From the NCBI GenBank assembly GCA_015350385.1, contig WNKI01000001.1:6287563-6351562 (forward strand): a stretch of 64,000 bases of DNA, read 5' to 3'. A model generated the notes under the pieces. The model was not told the origin of the DNA. It did not search any database and worked only from the letters and a program-made list of their open reading frames with translations. The DNA is from Aculops lycopersici (taxonomy: Eukaryota; Arthropoda; Arachnida; Trombidiformes; Eriophyidae). The position numbers were made by a program, and so were the translations under genes. How positions within the stretch are numbered: position 1 is the first letter of the stretch; each line of letters begins with the position of its first letter. Positions 28,628-41,000 of this stretch are shown one piece after another.

Positions 28628-30244
28628 TTATATCCTAACATCACTTCGTCGTCTAGATGGACGTCTAACCCGTTTTGCAATAAGCGGATCAGTTTCACGA
28701 GCAGGTCTAGCCACAGTTGTTGCTCTTGATTTGCGATACTTGATGCATAGAGCCGAGGCTATGACTAGGATGGTGATTATTAGTATGATTACACCACCTA
28801 ATACCATGATAACAAACCAGGAGTCTAACAACATCAGTTTACTTCTCAATAGAGAAGCTTGTTCCTGAGACAGCTCGGCCTTCTCCGAGATCCATACTAG
28901 AGGCAAGATTATCGGGTTGATATCCTTAAAAAATTGAAAGTTACTGAACTTGTTCTTTTTCAATCTAATATTCAATTGTATTGGCACTTTAACTGATACT
29001 GTAAGACCAGTATTTGGTTCGACATAAATAATCGGTTCGTGTAAGTTGGAATCTGGCTTCGAGATACCTGTAACTCTGTCACGAAGTTCTTCATCTCCTC
29101 TTAAAAAATGAGCACCGGACGCCATTAAGTTCTTTGTGACACAAGTTGAGAGGTCGATAAGACCATCTAATTGACATTCTCTCGAGGGAATGCCATCCTT
29201 TTTAGCGATACAATAACACTGATTCTTTGGATTCTTAGTCGGTGCTTGTAAATTATTCTCGTCAAATGAATACTTCCTAACTGGTACACCAGATATTGTT
29301 GTTTTCTGTCTAAATTTAAGAGTGATTTTTCTACATATATCTGAGGAGTACACGTGTAGTTCGTCAGCGTTGTCCAGGAAAGGTGGAAAGAATTGTCCAT
29401 CAGTTCCGTTGAGCGCATTACAATCTTTTGGTTGACTGGCCCAGAAGGGAAGATTAGGTTTTCCATCCATAAGGACATAACTATTCAGGTCATGGTATGT
29501 CTGGTCCAAACCAAAACCGGCAGACATAGTGAAAACATGATCTTTGGTGGGATCCCAAGTATCGTTTCTCTTGTACAATAGGGCAAATTTGTTGTTCGGT
29601 AATGGCCATGGGTTGATGAGGTGAAAAATGTCCCAACTTTGTAGCTTTGCGAAGATTTCGCGATATGAACCCTTGAACAGGAAGTTTTCGACGGTATCTC
29701 TGATGAAAGCTGGCTCATTCAGAGTCTTGATATAACTATTCATCAAGATGTAGATAGGTTCAGTAATTGAAATGTTCTCTAGATAACCCTGTAGAGCTAG
29801 CAGAGGCACATTTGGCCAGGTAATTCTAGTAGTACTATCTAAGCTGACCGACAAGTCGGGTCTGAAGATAAATCTTTTCTTTAGCTTGTAAGTGATCAAT
29901 CCTTCCACTTGGTCATTGTTTAAAAATTCTTTGTACTTAAGCTCATGGTATACAAATGGGCCCACCTCATTCACATTGATTTTAGCATTACGATACAATA
30001 CGTCGTTAACATTTGTTACATTCCAAAAATAAAATTCAACTCTTAGACTTTCTAACTCTTTTGTCGTTCTAAACCTTTCCAACGCCATGGATCCATTTTT
30101 AAAAACAATTTCCTCGATGACCCGGTTTCTAGCGAATGTTGGATAGTTATAAAAGAGTAATATCACGAGAACGACAACTATTGCAATGACTGCGAATATG
30201 AGAGCTAGTAGTTGAACTCTCTTGATTGAGCAACAGAGTTCCAT
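28628..30244 (-). CDS. CD36/scavenger receptor class B protein, LIMP-2-like
   Basis: A 538-residue single-exon member of the CD36 family. The topology is typical: short cytosolic N-terminus, a transmembrane helix at about 10-32, a large glycosylated ectodomain with FYFWNVTNVNDVL and NEVGPFVYHELK, and a second transmembrane helix at about 474-504 (VIMVLGGVIILIITILVIAS). The cytosolic tail contains ETDPLI (517-522), which fits the [DE]xxxL[LI] lysosomal sorting signal; human LIMP-2 ends ERAPLIRT. This favours a LIMP-2 (SCARB2) type lysosomal membrane receptor over a plasma-membrane lipid receptor, though croquemort-like roles remain possible. Ectodomain cysteines suited to the conserved disulfides are present. 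The ATG is the first one before the N-terminal helix. Confidence 0.93.
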   Translation of the reverse strand: MELCCSIKRVQLLALIFAVIAIVVVLVILLFYNYPTFARNRVIEEIVFKNGSMALERFRTTKELESLRVEFYFWNVTNVNDVLYRNAKINVNEVGPFVYHELKYKEFLNNDQVEGLITYKLKKRFIFRPDLSVSLDSTTRITWPNVPLLALQGYLENISITEPIYILMNSYIKTLNEPAFIRDTVENFLFKGSYREIFAKLQSWDIFHLINPWPLPNNKFALLYKRNDTWDPTKDHVFTMSAGFGLDQTYHDLNSYVLMDGKPNLPFWASQPKDCNALNGTDGQFFPPFLDNADELHVYSSDICRKITLKFRQKTTISGVPVRKYSFDENNLQAPTKNPKNQCYCIAKKDGIPSRECQLDGLIDLSTCVTKNLMASGAHFLRGDEELRDRVTGISKPDSNLHEPIIYVEPNTGLTVSVKVPIQLNIRLKKNKFSNFQFFKDINPIILPLVWISEKAELSQEQASLLRSKLMLLDSWFVIMVLGGVIILIITILVIASALCIKYRKSRATTVARPARETDPLIAKRVRRPSRRRSDVRI

Positions 30245-30890
30245 TTTGTCTTGATAAGAAACCTTTGAGTAGCGAGTTTTTTGCGATTGTTATTATTCGA
30301 TTCTTGTTACTGGACTCCACGAAATGATTGGAAGTCTTGGGAATTCTATTTTGATCACAGAGTAATATTGTTTGTTGCAATAGAATTTGTCACGAATATA
30401 ATGAGATCTTCGCATGAGGTCTGACTTTTTGCGAATGACATCACATTTGCGTTCAAAGTATATAATAGATTGATGTAATGATGACCAGTTGGTCATTGGT
30501 TAATTAGAATAAAATCAATATTGCAATCGGATCCACCAGAATTATATCAAGTTCCAATTTAGACCAACTAGCATTGAGTTTTGACGATTTTCGGCCATTT
30601 GGGAGGTGGATTCCATAGGTTAACTCTACCACTTTGTATATTGTTCTCCTCGTAAACTAGAGGTCACTGGAATCTGATATTGATCAATTTAAGAGTTACT
30701 GGGATCGAATGTACCGTCATGTTTCAAGTGTGATGGTTGATGTACTAAAATGTATGTAGCATGTAATAAAGATTGGATGAGAGAAAAAGAGAGATCAATA
30801 TAATTTGATGAGATAGTCTGCTATCATGTTTCTCATCAGGGGCTTCTGTTTACATTCCACGAGTGTCAGTCTGTTGTTGTTGCCGCAGCC

Positions 30891-30917
30891 GCTGTCGCGA
30901 GTCGCGACTCGCGCAGC
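30891..30917. repeat. CpG-rich palindrome
   Basis: CGCGAGTCGCGACTCGCG (30896-30913) is a perfect 18-base palindrome, flanked by GCTG on the left (after one extra T) and CAGC on the right, extending the symmetry to 27 bases. Confidence 0.9.
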
Positions 30918-32984
30918 GACACCGGCTAAAACGTAATCGGCATCTAATTTTTGGCCCTATGTTGGGCGCGCAGAAGAGGTGCAATGAGCGCACAAAATCG
31001 AAAGGCCAACCTTCGAGTTAGGCCCAAATTTACAACAAACACCTGTCACATTTCATTTGTCTATTGCCTAAAGCTGGCTTTGTTTGATTTGTATTGAGAA
31101 TTGTTGGCAGCCTAAAGATTATGGCAATAAGAGCTAACTAACAAGTTAACTCTTTACTGTCTAGATTGACAAATAAAGAGCTAGGCCAAACTGGAATCTC
31201 GCCCATGAGATGCACTCGTGTCTCTTGCGTGACAGCTAAATGCAAGTGGCTGTTGTTGCGTCAGATTGTTGTTTACTCGGTCATCATCTTTGATATAATT
31301 TTGCTTTATTTCATTGCATTGATTCCAGTCGAGACTTTGATTGAATGACAATCTTATAGAGAGTAGAGGCCGAAACAACAGAGTTGTTAATAACAAGAGA
31401 GAATCAGGCCACTGCCTGATTCTATAGTCTGCCTTATTCCTCCCCAAAAGCGACGGACCTTCATGTTTTTGCCTCCTTGGCAACAGGTGTCATCGTGTCG
31501 ATTTGTTAAACTTGTTGCTTTTGCTAAATTAATTGCACCGGGTTAATCATCTGTTCACCTTCCGCTGAACCATCTATTCATATTCCACGAAAGTTCAACG
31601 CAACAGGTTTACCCGAATACGAGCTGTTGTTGTTATTGCTGTGGTTAACTTTACTATTAATTGGTGAAAAGGCAATCACAATTTCTGGTGAGAATAGGAA
31701 TTGATTGATCAACAACAAGGCACCGACCCTAACCTCAGTCCTGCTCGTATATTGAAGTTTGTTGATCTGCAGTTTGTTACCGACCACCCGCCGTGCAACT
31801 TGAAGTTGGCTAGTCCAAGTTACTTAGTCCAGCTGGGTAAAGTCGACGAGCGCACCTGTTCGAGATGATGATTGCATTGAGGCGCTCGCGCCTCGGAGAT
31901 TGAGCCACCTGTTCGAAATCACGTATTGTTTGCATAAGTAAAAGTAGTGGTCGAGAAAGCGTTCGATATGTCAATCAATCAATCTATCAATCGGCCACTT
32001 GATTGATTGAGCACCTGGCAAGTGGTCATCGTGGCACAACAGAGACAAGTAGGTAGCGGATTAGCCAATTGATTGCGTCACACACTTTCAATCAAATCCA
32101 TCTTCGCTCAAGACTAAGGATTCTAATCGGTTGAGTGTATGAATGATTAGAATCTAGTAGAATCCACATTCACAGATTCATGTCGATGACTCGAGATGAT
32201 GATCAGCTTAAGCTTTTATAGTTTTTTTGTGCATAGATTACTGAAGTAGTCACTCCACGTAACATGGACGGTAATTAGAGAATCAATCACTGAGCTTTAG
32301 ATGAAACTTATATTCATTCATCTACCTGTTATAACCTCTTGTAAAACAACAAACAAAAAAAGAGCAACGAAAGATCAATGGACACACCCGATATGTTTGG
32401 TTACCATCCGATAGTTAGTCGAGTAAAGCGCCGCCTTAACGAGCAGCAACCTGTTGATGCGGTTGCGCGAGCACGTTTCAAATGGAGGTTAAAGTACAAA
32501 GTTTTAGCATGATGATGCCTGAGTTGTGATGTTGATGAGTTTATCTTGGAACCAAGTTATGCATCAATGTTTTGGTTTGTGATAAATAGATACATAAAAA
32601 CAAGCAAAAGCAAATGCCATAGCTCACCACTAAACTAGAAAAGTTCATTTAATTTACAAACAATCTCACCACCAAGCGGCCATCAGTCACTCAATCATCT
32701 AGATTGAGCTACGGCAGCAACGTCTAGTCAGTTAGTTAGTCAGACCGTCATCTGGCAATTGATTGAGTTAGCTAAAAACAAAATGCCGCCAAACAATATC
32801 AACTCAACAGACGGCGACTGAAAGTTTATGTTTATTTACTTACTCCAACTAACTAGTTGGCTGCTAGCTAGTTAGTCAGTCCTCATTGTCCAGCCTCCAA
32901 AGTTTGTGGCGGCTTTCGTTGTTTTAGCCGATCTCCTCTTTACTAATCTTTTCTGCATTTATTATAAGTTAGTCAACTTGTTGC

Positions 32985-33008
32985 CTCTCTCTCTCTCTCT
33001 CTCTCTCT
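32985..33008. repeat. (CT)n microsatellite
   Basis: Twelve uninterrupted CT units, continuing into a less regular pyrimidine tract to about 33,030. Confidence 0.95.
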
Positions 33009-34074
33009 TTCCTTTTTTCTCTTTCTCCAGTTGTTGGCGTTTGTGTTGTCGCCAATCAAAAGCTTTACTGATTGAATGAGTTCTAGGAAATACTTCAGTG
33101 TAGCTCATTTAGGGAGAGGTGTCCGATGATTCAACTAGGAACAAGAAGCAACCGCTTGTTGTATCTATGTACACACTCGCCCAAGTATCAAGTTGTTGAG
33201 TGAGTGAGAGAGCGAGTGAACACTAGATATAACAAGTGGTGGTGCTGCCTTACCACTTGTTGCTCGATGATCCAATGTCTCCTGTGTGTTTTTGAACCAT
33301 TTGTGGCCTATGACTTAGCGCTGCCGCCGCCGCTACCATCGCCTCGACTGAGGACGAGAATGATAAGTGGGCGGGGAGATCAGTTGCCATTCTCCTGTGG
33401 TAGTTGAGTTTTCGTGGCCTAATTAGCCCGCTCACTTTGATTGCTATTGTGTTGCGCCGCGATGTTCAACCAAAGCTTCGAGCTCATCATTGTGCCTCGT
33501 ATGTCCGGTGCGTCTTCTTGGAGCCACCTGTGCCGGCTGTTGGCACGGGCAGCACAGGCGGTTCCCTCGTAGTTGTATTCGCGTGCTCGCGTCGCTTCGA
33601 CATTTTGGGCCAACAAGCTCATCAAATGTCCGATTTGTACGATGATGTGCACGAGAGCAGCAACAGCAACAAGTCGCCAGTGATTAGTTGTAATCACTGA
33701 GGACCACTTAATGCAGCTCATCCTCTTACCTACCTCTAGAAATATCGCTCATGAGACGAAAAATGTTTTGCGCGCTTAGGCAAGCTTTTGGCCCAATAAT
33801 AATAATAGATCCTCGTGCCTCAGTTGCCGCTGCTCGTGGCCACTACTACTACCACTATTACCTCTAGAAACACTACAGCCACCACTGCTTATTAGTTTGT
33901 GTGAGTTAATTCGCTCTCGTTGCGAGTTTGCCAGCCAGGTAACCAAGCCAAATCACTGGATGCTCATGCAATCAATCATTTGCGCGCCCGTCACTTGTGC
34001 TCACCGACTCAAGCCAACTATTTCCCTTTTCGTGTTGCGCCAACTCTCCAGTTCTGCTTCAAATCCATCTAAAG

Positions 34075-34098
34075 GGAGAGAGAGAGAGAGAGAGAGAG
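34075..34098. repeat. (GA)n microsatellite
   Basis: Pure GA repeat followed by GTGAGTGAGT units. Confidence 0.95.
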
Positions 34099-35000
34099 TG
34101 AGTGAGTGACCACCGCTTGTTTGTTGTGGGATTTTCGAGTTTAGGAATGGAAACTAACAGATTAAGGCAGTGCAAATTCAGTTGGTTAACTTGAGCTGAT
34201 GCCAAAAACCGACGAGAGACTTAAAATTGGCTCGATTGCGTCACAAACTCGAGGTAGATAGAATACTATACGCGTGGTCGGTCAGTTCCTTCTTTCTCTT
34301 GGTCAGTTAACAAAAAAAGATTTTTTCTCTTTCCCAATTGTTGCGTCACACAAACCTCTAAAGTCGCTAAATCTACAAGTGGTTGCGGTCGAGAGGTCAT
34401 CGCAAGCAAATTCCAAAAGTTGAAATGGACAGAGAAAAACGGAGGGAGAGGAGGAAATAATGGCTACTGTTTGTGTGCTATCCTCCTATTTACTAAGACA
34501 AATCACGTAGTATTTTCAATATTCATGTTTGGCGAGGCATCCCACCGAAAGGCTAGTGTTGTGTTACAATGAGAGCATCAGCTCCAAATTTATACAAACG
34601 CCTAGATTTAATCACTTCCATCCAAGCAGCTGCTTTCTTCCTGTGACGTCACATCCCTTTCAACTTATGATGCGCCCAATCTCTAAACTTGCGAGAGCAT
34701 CGGCTAATGCAGCAACAAGTGGCACTGGCCCTAACGAGATGTTTGTTAGCTTTTATTTCGTTCGTTCATTCCTCCATTTGCTCGTTTGTTTCGTATAGAT
34801 GTGTAGTGGCGAGCTAGATGACCGAGAGAGTAAGCAGACAAGAATGGTCTCATCAACATTGACCATAAAAACCTTCTAATGTCTGCGTTGTTGTTTATAA
34901 CTCTTCCAACTCTTTCTCTCTTGACCTAACTCCAAATTTGATTCGTTATATATAGCAAAACTATTGCATTGCACACAATTTTCTGCCTCTCGTGGATTTA

Positions 35001-38000
35001 CAAACCAACTGAATCATTTGCCATGAGCCCCCGAGTAAATCGTCTGAAGAATTTCTATTTAGCGGCAATCAAAAAAAGATACCTTAATTGAGCTGGTGCC
35101 ATGTAGATGGCACCACTCGACCCTTGGACGGCCCAGGCATAAAATAGGTATTTTAGTGCTCAAAATAAAGTGCAACAATAAAGCCAGTCATTCGAGAGTG
35201 GCCTTGTTGGGCCGATAATTGGAATGTGCACAAGCAGCGGCGAAAGTCCGCCCGATGTGCGCTCTTCCCGCGGCCGCTCTTTTGTGCCGGCCCAAGAGCA
35301 TCAGCCCCAGCCCCAGCACAACTGGAGCGAAACGTGCTGCTGTTGCCTTTGTTCTTGGCCCAACAACAAAGGCCAAGAATCATGTGATCGCGCGCCAAAA
35401 TTCTCGAGGACGATGACCACCACTTGCCTCATTTTGATCCAGTTGACTTGTGTTTCGTTATCTACTGAGGCAGTCCACCTTTTATGCTTGCGAGTATATC
35501 TTTGGTTAGGTGAGTAGAACAAATTGGGTGACCCGACCCAAACCTGCGAAGCCCCAATGATTGTAATTACAGTCATACACAGGTAGACCGACTACCTGTT
35601 GACGTGTGTCAGTCGCATCACTTTCGCGGGGACAGGAGAATAATCACAAGGGATAAACAATCATACCCTTGGCTTCGATGTTTCAGGTGGGTGTATTCAC
35701 AGCTACAGGTGGCCCCTCGTCTGGGATGATTCATCTCATTCTCCTTTGTTGTGGTAAACGGTTGTTGCTCCATTTAAGTTCATGAGATTTGTTGCCCTGA
35801 TGATGAAATTAAACCATCAGCATTTAGAAATTTTAATGAGCTCGCATTGAAGTGAGCATGTCGTCAGTTTGTATTAGAATCTCCGGTTGTCGTGTGGTCA
35901 AGTTTTGGTTTACTTGACGAACCAATTGAATAATAATTTACTCGGCCCTTGAAGGAGCAAGTAGCGCGGTATGACGATGAGAGAGGCAAGCGCATAACTT
36001 GGCGGCATAACAATACACTCAAACAAGTGCCGCCATTGCATTTGAGATCGTTCACAAAAAGTGTTTCAAAGTCAACAGGTGGCGACGGCTCGGAGGTGGC
36101 CCAGCAGGTGGCCAATTCTCGGGCCCAACCAATCAGAGTGCTGATTTGTGAGGAGCCAACAGCTAGTCGACTATCTGACTACCTGTTGCTTTTCTAGCAG
36201 TCGAGGAAGCCCACGCCGCCGCCACCGCCAATTGACGTGACGTAGTTTTGAAGGATCCTTTGTTGCTCCTGTCCGTTGCGTTTGGTCTCTGTTTTGGTTC
36301 AAAGAGAGGAGCAACAAGCAGCAAGCAGTCGCCCGCTCCGTCCTCTGAGTGGTTACTTCTTCCATCGGATCAGGTGGACCAACAAAACAGGTCCTTTTGT
36401 TTGTTACGTCAGAATACAGTACCAGGAACTGGATACTAGCAAACTGACGCCAGATGGAGTTTGGCTAACGGCCGTGGTTTACCTGTTCGGTGTTGCGTCA
36501 CACGAAACTAGCAGCCAAGAGAGCAAGGTCAAATGTGATGGCGGTGCCGACGAAGAGGAAACGACAACGTCGGCGACCTGTTGGCTTGGACGAGGGTGAC
36601 GACTTCGAAGGAGACGAGCAGCTGCGACAAACTTACCGCTAACATTTATGGTCCATATTTAGGGAGTTTGCCTCTGACGCTTCGAGTGGGCAAACAAATA
36701 CTACGACTATCAAGACTGTGACAATTTTGGCGAGAAGAGACAATATTGACACTTTCAGTGGCGCGAATCAGTCGAGGACGAGAAAGTGGTCCATAGATGC
36801 AACAAGTTGGACAACATCTCGTTGCCATTATCGGCGTAATGGAGAGAGGGTAAGTGTAACTCTAATGACCAGATTAAATTGATGTTGATTTAATTCTCTT
36901 TTACCTCTGTACAGAATGCGACACTTTCAACTTTTGGTTGGGTCATAAAGCAAAATTTTCGAATGACAAACAAAGATTCGCACTGGTTGGCATAAAATTC
37001 AGAGTGGCCGCGGCTTCCTGTTTCGCTCTCCTCCTTTCCTTTAATTCTAGTTCTCATGTGTCAACATTCAACCAGTAGCCAAATGATCAACACTAATTTA
37101 GTGCTGCTAATACAAGTATGTGTTAGTTAGTGAGTTCAACTAACACATGGCTAGTAGGCATCATTATCTTGTCCAATTGCAAACTGAATGTTGAAGCCAT
37201 AGCTAGCATCTGGAGTAAATTTCGCCAAGTTTTAGGATGACACAATGATACAACCATACTGCGGTAGGACAACAGAAGCCCAGGCAAAGTTTGTATTTGC
37301 TATTGCCGTTACGCTCGCACGAGACCGAGTAGATAATTCGCGCTCGTCGTTGTGGTGGCAATCCAAACACCACAGTGTTTTGAGATGTCCATGCACTGCA
37401 CAAACACAAAAGAAAAGGTCACTCGTCGTTTTCCAAATAAAAGCAAGTTTTATTTGCAAGTCTTGCGTGCCTCTTTAGATTCTGGAGCCGAGGGGAAAAC
37501 TTCTCCACTTTCTCAAGATCTAATTATACGTTAGGTCTCGCACCTGAGTTAGTTAATGGCGACCGCAACTGGATTATCATGATGTCAACGAGTTTTTAAT
37601 AACTCGCCACCTCTGGGAGAAACAGAGAAAAGTAGGGGGAAATGCTTGCGTGCGTTGCGCGTTAGTAAACCGGAAGTTGGCTTGACGCAGTCGAGTCTCG
37701 TGACATTTCATCTGAAAGTTGACAGCACAAGCACACAAAGTGGGCCGCAGGAAATGACAAGTTGTCGCAATGTCTCGCTTTCCGCCTCGAATCGAGATGA
37801 CGGAATAAAAAATAACTTTTTGTGTTGCATTGGGCGTCCTTGGCGCAGTCGAACTCTTTTCCCCTCTGCTCACTTTTCTCTTATATCGAGGATCATGATA
37901 AGAGCTGGCACTATTTTAGTGTCGATTCTACTGAAACTACTGGCCCAGTGACATTTACCGCTTTTTTGTGTTGGTGCTCGCTGTCGTCTATCTATCTGTC

Positions 38001-41000
38001 TGTCTATCTGTCTAACCGAACGACTGACTGACTGGATGAATGACTGAATGAATGACAAGCTAGCTTTGCGCATCGCGGCTACCGGAGGACGGAAAAATTT
38101 GCTGTTGCGATGATGATAGTGGCCATCTGTGAGAGCTTGGCTCGTTTTGTGCCGAAGTCGAGGCAACAAAAACTAGTTGGAGCTCAACGGCGGCACAAAA
38201 AATCAATAACAGTATCCGTCGCAATTGTATCGCATCTCCAGGCGATGATCTTCCACAAAGCGCAAAAAGAACAACAAATGGCCTGCTATCCAGCTATCCA
38301 CCAGAGCCCCCGCCACTCCCTCTTTTGCTCTGTGGTGCCGGTTTACCTGAACAAACACAATATGGCGTGAAGAGTGGTTGCAACGGCCCAAAAATTTAGC
38401 TGTACCAGCAATAACGAGCTGCGGGCACGATTGGCTCTCGTGCTAAGCTAAATGCGGCAACAGGTGTCTGCTTGTTCACGGTGGACGCAAGCTAGCGAGT
38501 GATAGCGCGCGCTAGCTAATGGGAGCAAAACGGGAGCACATTCAGAGGCAAATGGCAATGCAGACGGCGGCGGCGACAACAGCGACACCCGCGAAACTCC
38601 ATCAACAGGTTGTTAGCGCTCGCTGAACAAAATCAGCAACAACAAAAGGAGGAACAGGGAATGCAGGAAGATGAACACTGTTGCAAGTTGCAACAATTTC
38701 AACAGCAATCGATTTCATGAGGCTGGCTTTTGTTGTTTGAAACACTGAGAAACTGGGTTAACGAGCGCGCCAGCCACTTGTTGCTCCCTCTAGACGGCGC
38801 CACTTGGTTTGGGCAGGTATTCTTTGGGCTAGGCAAAAAAGGGGAAGGTAGACAGCTAGTGATCGATCTATCGCCTAGCTCTCTCGTTTTGTATCCGAGA
38901 TGTGAGATGCGAGATATTTCTCGCACCCATAGAGTGCGAGAAATATAACAACAAAAAACCATGCTAGCGCCAAAGAGTCATCATTCGTTCGGCCTTCTTT
39001 GTGTCATTTCTCTGTTGCTTGGTTGGCTCATTGCTGCTTCGATGGTTCGTTAGCTGTGGTGTCTGCTCTGGTCTGGCCATAAAGTTGCTATTTTAGTCGA
39101 CTTCCTTATCTCGATAAAATAATTATTATCTGTCCTTCTGGCAACATTGAGCCACTGGTGCCATCGCTGGCCACCAATTGGTTGCTTGTTGCCGCGTTGG
39201 AGTGTTATAATTTCTTTCAGTTGTGAGCTTCGATAGTCGCAGTTGTTGTTGCTCTATTTGGCTTGATTTCCAGGATCCAAGTGCGGAAAGCAAATACGAT
39301 TTATGATGGAGCCGGCTATGGTAGATTCCAATGGCAGTGGCCACAATTAAAACTCAAATGCTCGATAGACAAACAGACTGTTGGGCTAGCAAAGTATACC
39401 GCTCGAATTGGTAGCAGTGCGTGATCGTGTAGCTGGCGTAGTGGTATAACTTTTTGCCTTCCTACACAATCAGATAGACAGACGGGTGGATGGCCGAAGT
39501 TAGAGAACACAAATCAAATCGAGTCAAAAGTAAATTAAATCAAATTATAGACATCAAAATGTCGGAGGCAACAGCACCAATTTGTGTTTTGTAATTTTAA
39601 GCTTATGGTAAATTCTGATGATTGTTGCAAAGTTGACTCTGCGTCGCAGTCGTCGAGGTTTTAGTTGTTGCCGTTTGGTTTGCTAATTGGAGTTTGATAT
39701 TGGTTTTTAATACATATAAGCAATATTAGTTTGTAGAGCAAAAAGTGGACCGAACAAAAAAGAGCAAACAGAATTGATGGCCACAAGGCGGCGAGTAACT
39801 CGACGAGATGATTGCAACCGATAGTTGATTTGCACCAACCGAGCGACGCCACCACTTGTTGCCAGTCCCACAACTCAATGGCTGATTGTCCTCTCGACTC
39901 GACGGCCTTTTTGCTTGGCCGCGTCTCAAGTAACCGTCTCAAGTCGCCGCTAGTGACATGATCATTGACACAACCAACTCGACGACTCAATCTCTCGAGC
40001 GTCGCCACTGCCAATTATTTACTCCGATCTGACTCCTTCCATTTTCCTCTAACTCTGAATCAATCAGCCAATCAACTCGTTTAGCGACAGATTAAACTGG
40101 TTTGCTCCAAGATTTTTGAGTGGTAAAAGCAACAGCGGTGGCGGTGGCGAGGCGAAAAAGCGACAAGTGAAATCAATGTCATGAGCCGCCATGAGTCGGC
40201 TGCTCTTTCCAAAGAGCGTGTGTCAATCTAGAGCGAAAATGAAATTTGACTAGTGTATCATGATTTTAGGCCAAATATTTAAAAGAAAAAACAACATTAG
40301 ACTAGACTAAATTGAACCAGACTCACGCCAAGCACTCTGAAAGCTACGTGGTTTAGAATTAGTTTGGATGCACCAACTTCGGCCTGGTAACCGGCCAACC
40401 AGTCGACCATCCTGGATATCTGTCCGGACGGACGTCCGTGCGGCTGGCAGGCCCTCGTAATGAGCAACGAGCAATCAAACAAGTGGCAATCCACCAACAA
40501 GTGGTTGGTGCTCTGAAGTCTGATGATTACAAGCTGCCGCGCCGGAGGTCATGCGTCTCAATTAGTTCCGACGGGCGGCGCAACAAGTGTCAGTGTCGTG
40601 TGAAGTGGCCGAGCAGGCCAAGTCTGTGCGATTGAGTCGAGTCTAGCTTAGTCTGGTCGAGATTCCAAGCGAGTGATGTATCACTTGCTCCGTAATGTAT
40701 CATTAGGCCGATTTGCCTGGAGATCAGTCGGCCGGCTGATCTCGACTTCACTTGCAGAAGGCATGCTGCAACGAGAGGCCGAGGTGCGCTTGGGCAACCA
40801 CTTGCTAAAAATACATTCCACTGTTGCTGCTGCCTCTCATGTCTGGGCGGCAAGATGACGCGCTTGTCGAAACAAAACCACACTAGCAGCGGCGCTCGCC
40901 GCCGTCGCCGCTAGGTGGTCTAGTGAAACAATGTAGTCACTTGCGGTGCCCACTTGTTGCCGCTCCCTCACTCTGTGTGTCTCCTTCTGACTTGGTGACA

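Larger units (their letters stand above)
30245..35000. other. Gene desert, first part
   Basis: No supported exon. Holds the promoter side of the LIMP-2-like gene, the palindrome at 30891-30917, a direct repeat of CACCTGTTCGA at about 31,855 and 31,911, (CT)n at 32985-33008, (GA)n at 34075-34098, and motif copies at 33253 and 34712. Many short runs of ATTGATTG/CAATCAAT occur around 31,970-32,010. Confidence 0.6.

Noticed and set aside
39430..39500. tRNA-like A box (TGGCGTAGTGGTATAAC) in the desert
   Set aside because: No B box (GGTTCGAATCC-like) follows at the right distance and no acceptor stem pairs.
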